Assembly (NCBI GenBank): GCA_030641105.1
Contig: DAOWHZ010000054.1
Coordinates: forward strand, 1 to 10,710
Reading direction: 5' to 3'
Length of the DNA stretch: 10,710 nt
Source: a bacterium
GTDB lineage: Bacteria; Patescibacteria; ABY1; BM507; VMTK01
In this document: positions 6,058 to 10,710 of the stretch, piece by piece
How the letters are laid out: each line of letters begins with the position of its first letter
How positions within the stretch are numbered: the first letter of the stretch is position 1
Made by a program: the position numbers and the translations under genes
The notes under the pieces: generated by a model
Told to the model about the DNA's origin: nothing
What the model saw: the letters and a program-made list of their open reading frames with translations, nothing else
Databases searched by the model: none

Positions 6058-7341
6058 TCAGAAATTTTCTCTTGGATCTGTTATTTTTCCCACAATAGCT
6101 GTAGCGGCCGCGGTAGCCGGACTCATCAAATGAACCATGCCGCCTTTTCCCATACGGCCTTCAAAATTCCTGTTGGTTGTTGAAGCGCAAACTTCCATGT
6201 TTGCTAAAACACCATTACTCATACCAAGACAAGCGCCGCAGGTTGGATTAGTCACACAAAAACCGGCATCCATAAAAATCTTAATAAGGCCTTCTTTTAT
6301 GGCTTGGCTATAAACCTTAGGAGTGGCCGGCGAAAGAATCGCGCGTGTATCTTTGGCAATTTCATAACCTTTCAAAATCTTAGCGGCAACACGAAGATCT
6401 TCAATGCGTCCGTTGGTGCAAGATCCAATATAAACCTGGTCTATTTTTTCCCCAACAAGATCGCTAACATCCATTACCTGGTCCGGCTTATAACCGAAAG
6501 TAACCTGCGGCGCCAAATCAGAAACATCAATAGTGATTTCATCCGCGTAAACCGCGTCAGAATCAGGATACCACTTATGATAATCCTTGAGAGCATCCAG
6601 CCAAGATTTGTATTTATTGTAAATAAACGACCAAAGATATTTTATAGTTATAAAATCAGGCAAACAAATTCCGCAGGTAGCTCCGGCTTCAACAGCCATA
6701 TTACACAAAGTCATCCTTGACTCCATTGACATGGTTGAAGCAACCGGGCCATGAAATTCTATTACCTTGTCAGTAGCGCCATTAACTGTTAACTCTTTTA
6801 TAATCTTTAAAATAACATCCTTGGCATAAACATGATCAGGAAGCATTCCAATAATATTAATCTTCATTGTTTTAGGAATTCTAAAAGAACAAACGCCTTT
6901 TAAAATTCCAACTTCCAAATCCGTGGTGCCAACACCAGCCGCGAAAGCGCCAAACGCTCCATGCGTGCAAGTATGAGAATCTCCCATAATCACTGTGTAG
7001 CCCGGCAGGATAAAACCTTTTTCCGGAAACAAAGCATGACAAACACCATTAGCGCCGATATCAAAAAAATCTTTGATATTATGCCGTTTAGCCCAGTCCC
7101 GCAAAATTTTTGCCTGAGTTGCGGTTTTGGAATCCTTAGAAGGAGTAACATGATCTATAACCACTTTAATCTTAGCTGGATTAAAAACTTGATCCATACC
7201 TCGCTCAACCAAACTGTTAATCGCGATTGGCGTTGTAATTTCATGGCACATTACCACATCAATATCCAATACCACATTTTCATCTGACGGTTTATCGCGC
7301 AGATGAGCCTCAAAAATTTTTTCCGTAATTGTCTTGCCCAT
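6058..7341 (-). CDS. leuC: 3-isopropylmalate dehydratase/homoaconitase large subunit (leuC-type)
   Basis: This is the catalytic subunit of an aconitase-family hydro-lyase, which isomerises a 2- or 3-hydroxy tricarboxylate or malate derivative using a [4Fe-4S] cluster. All three cluster cysteines are present: C308 in GSCTNGR, and C368 and C371 in TCGACLG. Other landmarks are MCHEITTPIAI (31-41), VIMGDSHTCTHGAFGAF (117-133), STTNRNFEGRMG (387-398) and HLMSPATAAATAI (404-416). The length of 427 suits the archaeal-type, roughly 420-residue LeuC/homoaconitase clade rather than the roughly 470-residue enterobacterial form. It is the first gene of leuC-leuD-leuB-like. AAGGAGG lies 8 nt before the ATG, and a good promoter is at 7448-7476. 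Mononuclear aconitase-like activity on another substrate remains possible. Confidence 0.9.
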   Translation of the reverse strand: MGKTITEKIFEAHLRDKPSDENVVLDIDVVMCHEITTPIAINSLVERGMDQVFNPAKIKVVIDHVTPSKDSKTATQAKILRDWAKRHNIKDFFDIGANGVCHALFPEKGFILPGYTVIMGDSHTCTHGAFGAFAAGVGTTDLEVGILKGVCSFRIPKTMKINIIGMLPDHVYAKDVILKIIKELTVNGATDKVIEFHGPVASTMSMESRMTLCNMAVEAGATCGICLPDFITIKYLWSFIYNKYKSWLDALKDYHKWYPDSDAVYADEITIDVSDLAPQVTFGYKPDQVMDVSDLVGEKIDQVYIGSCTNGRIEDLRVAAKILKGYEIAKDTRAILSPATPKVYSQAIKEGLIKIFMDAGFCVTNPTCGACLGMSNGVLANMEVCASTTNRNFEGRMGKGGMVHLMSPATAAATAIVGKITDPRENF

Positions 7342-7371
7342 TGCCCTTACCTCCTTTTTGTGTTTCAGTTT

Positions 7372-7423
7372 TTATTGTCTTTTATTGCTATTTAGTTGTA
7401 ATGAACTAATAAAAAACCTCCTT
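7372..7423 (-). promoter_or_regulatory. ATG-less Shine-Dalgarno site in the leuC leader
   Basis: A perfect AAGGAGG (7417-7423) sits 75 nt upstream of the leuC ATG, with no ATG, GTG or TTG at usable distance. The only in-register possibility is a rare ATT at 7408-7410, opening ISSLQLNSNKRQ and ending at the TAA at 7372-7374. It may be a leader peptide, a standby ribosome site or chance. Confidence 0.25.
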
Positions 7424-7447
7424 AAAAATATTATTTTTTGTTTTTTA

Positions 7448-7476
7448 ATATTACAATAAGCGACACAAAAAGTCAA
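7448..7476 (-). promoter_or_regulatory. Promoter of the leuC-leuD-leuB-like operon
   Basis: TTGACT (7471-7476, five of six consensus bases) and TAATAT (7448-7453) are spaced by exactly 17 nt on the minus strand. Transcription would start near 7441, giving a leader of about 100 nt. It begins just beyond the purM terminator, as expected for an independent operon. Confidence 0.75.
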
Positions 7477-7486
7477 TACGGCCGTA
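7477..7486. promoter_or_regulatory. Palindrome TACGGCCGTA abutting the -35 box
   Basis: A perfect 10-bp GC-centred palindrome lies directly upstream of the leuC -35 element, within a looser CAATA...TATTG frame (7474-7491). The position suits an activator or repressor site. No regulator gene is in the window to support it. Confidence 0.35.
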
Positions 7487-7502
7487 ATATTGAAATAAAA
7501 AC

Positions 7503-7552
7503 AAATATTACTCAAATAAAAAAGGGAAAAGCTTTACGCGATTCCCTTTGTT
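7503..7552 (-). terminator. Intrinsic terminator after purM; copy 2 of the 50-bp repeat
   Basis: The same AAAGGGAA/TTCCCTTT stem and T-run as at 4209-4258, with 49 of 50 bases identical. It starts 19 bp past the purM stop codon and ends the purN-purM unit. Confidence 0.9.
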
Positions 7553-7571
7553 GTTATGCAAATGTACAAAA

Positions 7572-8762
7572 TTAATAATTATCAAAATATCCATAAGGCG
7601 TATCAAGGACAACCTTATTACCTTCGCCTGCATATTTTGCGCATTCACCCAGTTCAAACAGCTTAATTTTAGTTTCAGCCGCCGCCTCTTCCAAAACTTG
7701 TTTGAATTTTTTATTGTCTTCGCCAACCACGTCAATGCCTATGCCGCAATTAAAATCTTCAAACATATTCTGCCAGATTTCTCCAGATTCTTTTTGGATG
7801 AGCTGAAAAATCGCTGGCGGAACCGGCATTTTCTTTTTATAAAGTATGCTGTTTCCAACATGCCCAATTTTCGTGGCTCCGCCTCCGGTGTTCATACTGA
7901 TGCCGTGCAACATAGAAAGTATGCTTTTTTCTTTTAGTTTTTGGATAATCATCCTAATCACAATTGCCCATTGTCTGGTCGGAGATAAAATCGCTCCGCT
8001 AACAGTCATTCCATCCAAAATATCCGGCTTATCATTTACCTTGAATTTCCCCCTGTAAGAACCGTTGTTGCGAACCAAAAAAGGATATAATTTACTATAA
8101 TCCGCGTCCATTAAATCTGTTCTGGCAAGAGTCAGTCCGTTGGACATTAAGCCGGAATTATCTTCCTCTTCCCAATTGGCTCGACCGTCGCTGGCAAAGC
8201 CGTAAATTTTGTCGCCGGGCAGGACATTGCCGGTTATCAAATTTGATTTCCTGGTCCGGGCGTAGATATCCATATCATAAACCATTGAATTAGTCTGGTC
8301 AGGCAAATCCGCGGTTTCACCGCCCATAAAGAATGTCATATTAAATCCGTAATCCCGGTAAAGCTGCAACAGCCAGGCAACGCGCAAGGCAATTTGTTTC
8401 ATAATTCTATCTTTCGGAAGATTGACGCCGTTGATATTGATAATCTGCGTCAATACCCATTTGCCGAAAACAAAACCGCTGGCGGCAATGTCGCCGGTAT
8501 TCATGGACAAAGCATCGTCAACCGCGCCCTGGAAAATACTTTCATCGTCGGTTTCAAAATAATGCAGCGCCCTCTGAATAAACTTGCTGCCATCGCCGTC
8601 AGGATGCTTAGTAAACACCATCCCTGGTATTTCCGGATCGCGTTTAATATTAACAAAAGCATTTGGAAAATCATTGTCTATAATTTTGCTAAAAATCTCC
8701 CTTACGCTGGATTTGCCAGGATCAATCCCAAGTTCTTTGTATTTGCTGGTTTGATTGCTCAT
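7572..8762 (-). CDS. purM: AIR synthase (phosphoribosylformylglycinamidine cyclo-ligase), long divergent form
   Basis: PurM closes the imidazole ring in de novo purine synthesis, using ATP to turn FGAM into AIR in the cytoplasm. Family landmarks are all present though altered: HPDGDGSK (53-60) for the usual TDGVGTK, AVDDALSMNTGDIAASG (80-96), FMGGETADLPD (145-155), SGLMSNGLTLART (203-215), ILSPTRQW (258-265), SMNTGGGATKIGHVG (289-303) and FNCGIGIDV (337-345). At 396 residues it is longer than the roughly 345-residue E. coli enzyme and resembles the roughly 390-residue form I know from Bacteroidetes (GGETAD, SPTR and GGAxTK variants). It overlaps purN by 4 bp (ATGA) with AAGGAGG 5 nt before the ATG inside the purN end, so the two are probably translationally coupled. 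The bulk of the purine pathway is not in the window. Confidence 0.9.
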   Translation of the reverse strand: MSNQTSKYKELGIDPGKSSVREIFSKIIDNDFPNAFVNIKRDPEIPGMVFTKHPDGDGSKFIQRALHYFETDDESIFQGAVDDALSMNTGDIAASGFVFGKWVLTQIININGVNLPKDRIMKQIALRVAWLLQLYRDYGFNMTFFMGGETADLPDQTNSMVYDMDIYARTRKSNLITGNVLPGDKIYGFASDGRANWEEEDNSGLMSNGLTLARTDLMDADYSKLYPFLVRNNGSYRGKFKVNDKPDILDGMTVSGAILSPTRQWAIVIRMIIQKLKEKSILSMLHGISMNTGGGATKIGHVGNSILYKKKMPVPPAIFQLIQKESGEIWQNMFEDFNCGIGIDVVGEDNKKFKQVLEEAAAETKIKLFELGECAKYAGEGNKVVLDTPYGYFDNY

Positions 8763-9559
8763 AAAATCCTCCTTTCATCCAAAATTTTCACAACTTTTCT
8801 TCCTTTTTTCTCTATAATCCTTAACCTATTTTCAGCAAAAAGCTGAATGCACTTTGAATAAAGCTCATGCTCAAGTTTAAGCCCTTTTTCTCGGATCGTG
8901 TCTTCAGTATCACTAAGTTCAATTGTATAGGATTTTTGCCCAATAATAGGCCCTGTGTCTTCGCCATAATCAACAAAATGAACCGTGCATCCGCCGACTT
9001 TACAGCCATAGCGGAATGTATCGCCGTACCCGTCTGTTCCCGGGAAAGATGGCAATAACGCAGGATGGATATTCATAATACAAGACCTTTCCGGATTTGT
9101 ATTTATTTGATCAATAAAGTAAGCTGTTAAGTTTCTCATGAAACCAGCTAACGTTAATAAATCAAATTCATAGTCATCCATGTGCCGCAACATCTCCATC
9201 TCTGCTGTCACCCGTTTCACTAACCAAAAATACGCGTCTTCAGCAGTTGATAAACCGTTAGGCAAAATTCCCTTAGACTTGAGATATAATGTTTCAAGGT
9301 TTATTTCTGACGCAACCTCAAAACTGAAAATATCACTTCTGTCTAGTTGATTCAATCCCTGAAAAATTTTCTTGTAATCAACTACAAAAGTCGGGATTTT
9401 ATGCTTTTTGGCCCGTTCAAGCCCGTATACATCCGGCTTGTCCGATCCTACAAACACAACTTCTCCATTAATTTTTCCTTGTTCGCAGGCATCAATGATC
9501 GCTTGTAAATTGCTTCCGCCGCCTGAAATCAAAACTCCAATCTTTAGGTTTCTTGCCAT
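8759..9559 (-). CDS. purN: Phosphoribosylglycinamide (GAR) formyltransferase with an insertion
   Basis: PurN transfers a formyl group from 10-formyltetrahydrofolate to GAR, the third step of purine synthesis. Visible motifs are GVLISGGGSNLQAI (8-21), GSDKPDVYGLERA (38-50), LAGFMRNL (137-144), the catalytic NIHPALLPSFPG (N163 and H165) and HFVDYGEDTGPII (194-206, with D201 matching the catalytic Asp of D-x-G-P). The protein has 266 residues against about 190-215 for typical PurN. The surplus is mainly about 50 residues at about 68-120, between the Rossmann half-site and the folate-binding half. All catalytic residues are kept, so it is probably active. AAAGGAG lies 7 nt before the ATG. The gene heads purN-purM, with its own promoter and a leader hairpin at 9651-9681. 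Confidence 0.92.
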   Translation of the reverse strand: MARNLKIGVLISGGGSNLQAIIDACEQGKINGEVVFVGSDKPDVYGLERAKKHKIPTFVVDYKKIFQGLNQLDRSDIFSFEVASEINLETLYLKSKGILPNGLSTAEDAYFWLVKRVTAEMEMLRHMDDYEFDLLTLAGFMRNLTAYFIDQINTNPERSCIMNIHPALLPSFPGTDGYGDTFRYGCKVGGCTVHFVDYGEDTGPIIGQKSYTIELSDTEDTIREKGLKLEHELYSKCIQLFAENRLRIIEKKGRKVVKILDERRIL

Positions 9560-9650
9560 TTCTTTACTCCTTTCATCTATTTCAGATTAAATTCGTTATT
9601 ACAAGTTTCTTGCTTAATTATTAAATTTAGTTATCAAAGAACAAATATAT

Positions 9651-9681
9651 AAAAACAACCCTCCAGTCCTCCTTGGGGTTG
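9651..9681 (-). terminator. Terminator-like hairpin in the purN leader, with a Shine-Dalgarno in its loop
   Basis: The stem CAACCC/GGGTTG (9656-9661 with 9676-9681) is followed on the minus strand by TTTTT and more AT. It begins within about 10 nt of the probable purN transcription start, so it could attenuate purN-purM. Its loop contains a perfect AAGGAGG (9668-9674) at 9 nt from a TTG that opens a 14-codon frame ending at 9614. Confidence 0.5.
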
Positions 9682-9688
9682 ATTTACA

Positions 9689-9728
9689 ATTATATCGTAA
9701 ATTTATCTAATTTTATAAAAAAAGTCAA
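9689..9728 (-). promoter_or_regulatory. Promoter region of purN-purM
   Basis: TTGACT (9723-9728) is 17 nt from TAAATT (9700-9705) on the minus strand. A perfect TATAAT lies slightly downstream (9689-9694) but has no good -35 at the right distance. Either would start transcription at about 9682-9693. The region beyond the upstream terminator is otherwise featureless AT-rich sequence. Confidence 0.6.
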
Positions 9729-9765
9729 TAGTTTTATTTTTGTTTAATTTTTCTAAAAGACAAAA

Positions 9766-9796
9766 CAAAAACACCCGGGAGACCCAAGGTGCTTTT
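9766..9796 (-). terminator. Strong intrinsic terminator upstream of purN
   Basis: On the minus strand AAAAGCACCTTGGG pairs with CCCGGGTGTTTTT around a TCT loop, with one bulged T and two G-T pairs, and continues into T-rich sequence. It ends the transcript arriving from the right, whether from the 9980-10375 gene or from the candidate small RNA. Its upstream arm (9791-9796) is also part of a competing stem (9791-9800 with 9830-9838). Confidence 0.8.
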
Positions 9797-9919
9797 GCTA
9801 CATCCCCATGCTCGCCATACTACCCATAATAGCAAAGCAGGAAAGGGGGCCGTATTAATTTTCAGTCCCTATCTTTTTGTGGGCTAATAAATCAACACAG
9901 CCCAGGTATTTTTTTACAA
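9766..9919 (-). ncRNA. Candidate structured RNA or leader of about 150 nt
   Basis: This 420-bp spacer has no ordinary gene but is rich in structure. A TATAAT at 9926-9931 (without a good -35) could start a transcript near 9919 that runs to the terminator at 9766. It contains a TGGGCT/AGCCCA hairpin (about 9879-9904), a GC-rich GGCCCCC stretch, and a GCTTTGCTA/TAGCAAAAGC stem (9791-9800 with 9830-9838) enclosing a nine-codon Met-rich frame, MGSMASMGM (9798-9827). I compared it by eye with 4.5S/SRP RNA, tmRNA, and SAM, purine and ZTP riboswitches and found no convincing match. It could equally be the structured 3' UTR of the gene at 9980. Confidence 0.35.
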
Positions 9920-9931
9920 AGAACAATTATA

Positions 9932-9973
9932 TGCGGCATTATTTTTTCACTTTTAGAAAGTGGTTTAGCCGCA
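9932..9973. repeat. Nested hairpin just downstream of the membrane-protein gene
   Basis: TGCGGC (9932-9937) pairs with GCCGCA (9968-9973), and inside them CACTTT (9948-9953) pairs with AAAGTG (9957-9962). It begins 6 bp after the stop codon at 9980-9982 on the minus strand. It lacks a T-run, so it is more likely an mRNA-end stabiliser or regulatory hairpin than a terminator. Confidence 0.55.
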
Positions 9974-9979
9974 GAATAA

Positions 9980-10375
9980 TTATATAAAATAATTATTTTT
10001 TAATTTTTCATAATCCATATAAGCTAAATTAAGTTGAGGCAAATATTGCATTCTATCACTGCTTATATATTCTCTATGTAAATAATTATCGGTTTTTTCT
10101 AAATGATATATTTGATAATTTGATTGTTGTTGGTATTGTTTTTGCTGTTCTATAATTGATTGGTGGACAAGGTTTAGGGCTTGAGCGCAAGCTATAACAA
10201 TAAAAAAAGCAATGGACAAGCTTAATAAAAGTCCAAACCAGCCTGACTGCGCAGACAGGCTGAACTCCTGCTCCATTGCTTTCTTTTTTATTAAATTGTA
10301 AGATTTCCAGCTAATATGCCCGAAATCAAGGCTATTGGCCTGAATTTTTGTGTTTGTCATTTTTGTTTTTTGCAT
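9980..10375 (-). CDS. Unrecognised small single-pass membrane protein
   Basis: I do not recognise this 131-residue protein. Residues 1-45 are polar and lysine-containing. A single hydrophobic segment at about 46-68 (GWFGLLLSLSIAFFIVIACA and following) should span the membrane. The remaining roughly 60 residues are Gln- and Tyr-rich and likely lie on the other side. With Lys-rich flanking on the N-terminal side, an N-in/C-out topology is expected. The overall plan resembles bitopic proteins such as FtsL or DivIC, but I see no sequence motif of those families and do not claim it. Residues 39-45 (SLSAQSG) are encoded by a palindromic repeat. The start is uncertain: the ATG at 10375 overlaps another repeat, and an in-frame ATG at 10360 is an alternative; neither has a Shine-Dalgarno. 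A strong promoter upstream (10455-10483) supports expression. Confidence 0.6.
   Translation of the reverse strand: MQKTKMTNTKIQANSLDFGHISWKSYNLIKKKAMEQEFSLSAQSGWFGLLLSLSIAFFIVIACAQALNLVHQSIIEQQKQYQQQSNYQIYHLEKTDNYLHREYISSDRMQYLPQLNLAYMDYEKLKNNYFI
10240..10261. repeat. Palindromic repeat inside a reading frame
   Basis: A 22-bp palindrome with one A-A mismatch (AGCCTG, A, CTGC, then GCAG, A, CAGGCT) has the same core as the intergenic palindrome at 1286-1303 (CCTGNCTGCGCAGNCAGG). Here it encodes SLSAQSG just before the membrane segment of the protein at 9980-10375. Confidence 0.75.
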
Positions 10376-10412
10376 GCGAATGGCGCTTTAATGCGAATGC
10401 GCCCATGCGAAT
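10374..10412. repeat. Three ATGCGAAT units with GCGC spacers
   Basis: ATGCGAATG occurs at 10374-10382 and 10391-10399, and ATGCGAAT at 10405-10412. The first two are followed by GCGC or CGCC. The cluster sits in the 5' UTR and start-codon region of the membrane-protein gene, where it is unusually GC-rich for the spacer. Confidence 0.7.
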
Positions 10413-10454
10413 TTTTGTTTTATTTTTTGGATGATTTTTTTATCATCTATTTAC

Positions 10455-10483
10455 ATTGTAGCAAAAATTTCGGATTTTGTCAA
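10455..10483 (-). promoter_or_regulatory. Consensus promoter of the membrane-protein gene
   Basis: A perfect TTGACA (10478-10483) and TACAAT (10455-10460) are spaced by 17 nt on the minus strand, the best promoter match in the window. The predicted start near 10448 begins with a small GATGA/TCATC hairpin (10430-10447), and the 5' UTR would be about 73 nt to the ATG at 10375. It lies between two divergent genes. Confidence 0.8.
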
Positions 10484-10521
10484 TGTTTGAAAAATTTTAA
10501 AGGAAATGGTAGAGTAAGGAT

Positions 10522-10710
10522 ATGAATAATGAAAAAGCCAAGTTAAAAATTCAAAAATTAGTTGAGAGGTATAAAAAATTGTCTGACGCGGAAAAGAAAA
10601 GATACAATGAACAGCAAACCAAGGATCATTTCATCCGCCCTTTGTTTGAAGCTTTGGGGTGGAATTTTGAGCAAGAGGTTTGGCCGGAAACTGATGTGTC
10701 TGGCAAAAGG
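10522..10710 (+). CDS. N-terminus of a restriction endonuclease/N6-adenine methylase type protein, partial
   Basis: Only the first 63 residues are present before the right edge. After a charged helix (KLKIQKLVERYKKLSDAEKK), the segment NEQQTKDHFIRPLFEALGW, then FEQEVWPE and SGKR, matches the start of the nuclease domain at the N-terminus of type IIG/Eco57I-like and some type I restriction proteins. In those, a Glu-x-x-Thr-x-x-x-Phe-Ile-x-Pro-Leu-Leu/Phe-x-x-Leu-Gly-Trp block precedes the catalytic D/E-x-K core. The core, methylase motifs and target-recognition region would lie beyond the edge. AAGGA precedes the ATG at only 1 nt, an unusually short gap. A nearby out-of-frame ATG at 10525-10531 stops within a few codons and is not the start. 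It is the only plus-strand gene in the window. The family call is good; the subtype is undetermined. Confidence 0.75.
   Translation, partial: MNNEKAKLKIQKLVERYKKLSDAEKKRYNEQQTKDHFIRPLFEALGWNFEQEVWPETDVSGKR

Noticed and set aside
7508..7735. Minus-strand frame covering the purM 3' end and the terminator
   Set aside because: Out of frame with purM, which keeps conserved motifs to its end, and it runs through the terminator hairpin.
8394..8846. Plus-strand frame of 150 codons opposite purM
   Set aside because: Antisense shadow of a gene with full-length conservation; no start signal and no motif.
9875..9917. Plus-strand terminator formed by TGGGCT/AGCCCA followed by T-rich sequence
   Set aside because: The stem is only 6 bp, the T-run starts 4 nt late, and there is no plus-strand gene to its left; the minus-strand terminator at 9766 is much stronger.
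9766..9919. 4.5S/SRP RNA, because of the GGGGATGTAGC stretch
   Set aside because: The SRP core tetraloop region with GGAAGCAGC-type sequence and the matching long stem are absent.
9650..9931. Purine, SAM or ZTP riboswitch upstream of purN
   Set aside because: None of the conserved cores of these classes as I know them is present on the minus strand.
10501..10521. Plus-strand promoter for the restriction-type gene using TTGTCA at 10477-10482
   Set aside because: No acceptable -10 element lies 16-18 nt downstream; the same bases are better explained as the minus-strand -35 box.

Overview
The window reads as a low-GC bacterial chromosome fragment, most probably from a Candidate Phyla Radiation (Patescibacteria, Parcubacteria-like) genome. 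Four things point that way: ribosomal protein S6 carries a long Lys/Glu-rich tail, the SMC protein is short and seems to lack a hinge, the PurM and PurN proteins are long divergent forms, and the spacers hold several families of short palindromic or ACAAATC-type repeats that I associate with such genomes. The phylum assignment is inference. TGA ends leuC and purN, so the UGA-as-glycine code of Gracilibacteria is not in use.

Layout: every gene but the last is on the minus strand, so minus-strand transcription runs from right to left. From the right edge: (1) the 5' end of a plus-strand restriction/DNA-methylase type gene (10522 to the edge), divergent from (2) an unrecognised single-pass membrane protein (9980-10375); (3) a 420-bp spacer with a candidate small RNA or leader, a strong terminator, a purN promoter and a leader hairpin; (4) purN-purM, overlapping by 4 bp; (5) a terminator, a good promoter, and the three-gene cluster leuC-leuD-leuB-like; (6) the same terminator again at 49/50 identity; (7) smc; (8) a spacer with palindromic repeats, a probable promoter and an attenuator-like leader; (9) rpsF and then ssb, which runs off the left edge.

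The metabolic block (4276-9559) differs from the housekeeping genes: all five genes have a near-perfect AAGGAGG-type ribosome binding site, while rpsF, smc and the membrane protein have none visible. It encodes two de novo purine steps (GAR transformylase and AIR synthase) and an isomerase plus dehydrogenase set of the 2-oxoacid chain-extension type (isopropylmalate, homocitrate or citrate series). No condensing synthase is in the window, so the substrate cannot be fixed. rpsF-ssb is the classic ribosomal/replication pair; rpsR would be expected beyond the left edge.

No CRISPR array, insertion sequence, tRNA or rRNA was found. The most unusual signals are in RNA and in repeats: a methionine-rich nine-residue mini-ORF inside a terminator/anti-terminator-like structure near purN, a crossing-helix attenuator upstream of rpsF, ATG-less Shine-Dalgarno sites in both metabolic leaders, a 50-bp terminator cassette present twice, and a palindrome family found both between genes and inside a reading frame.
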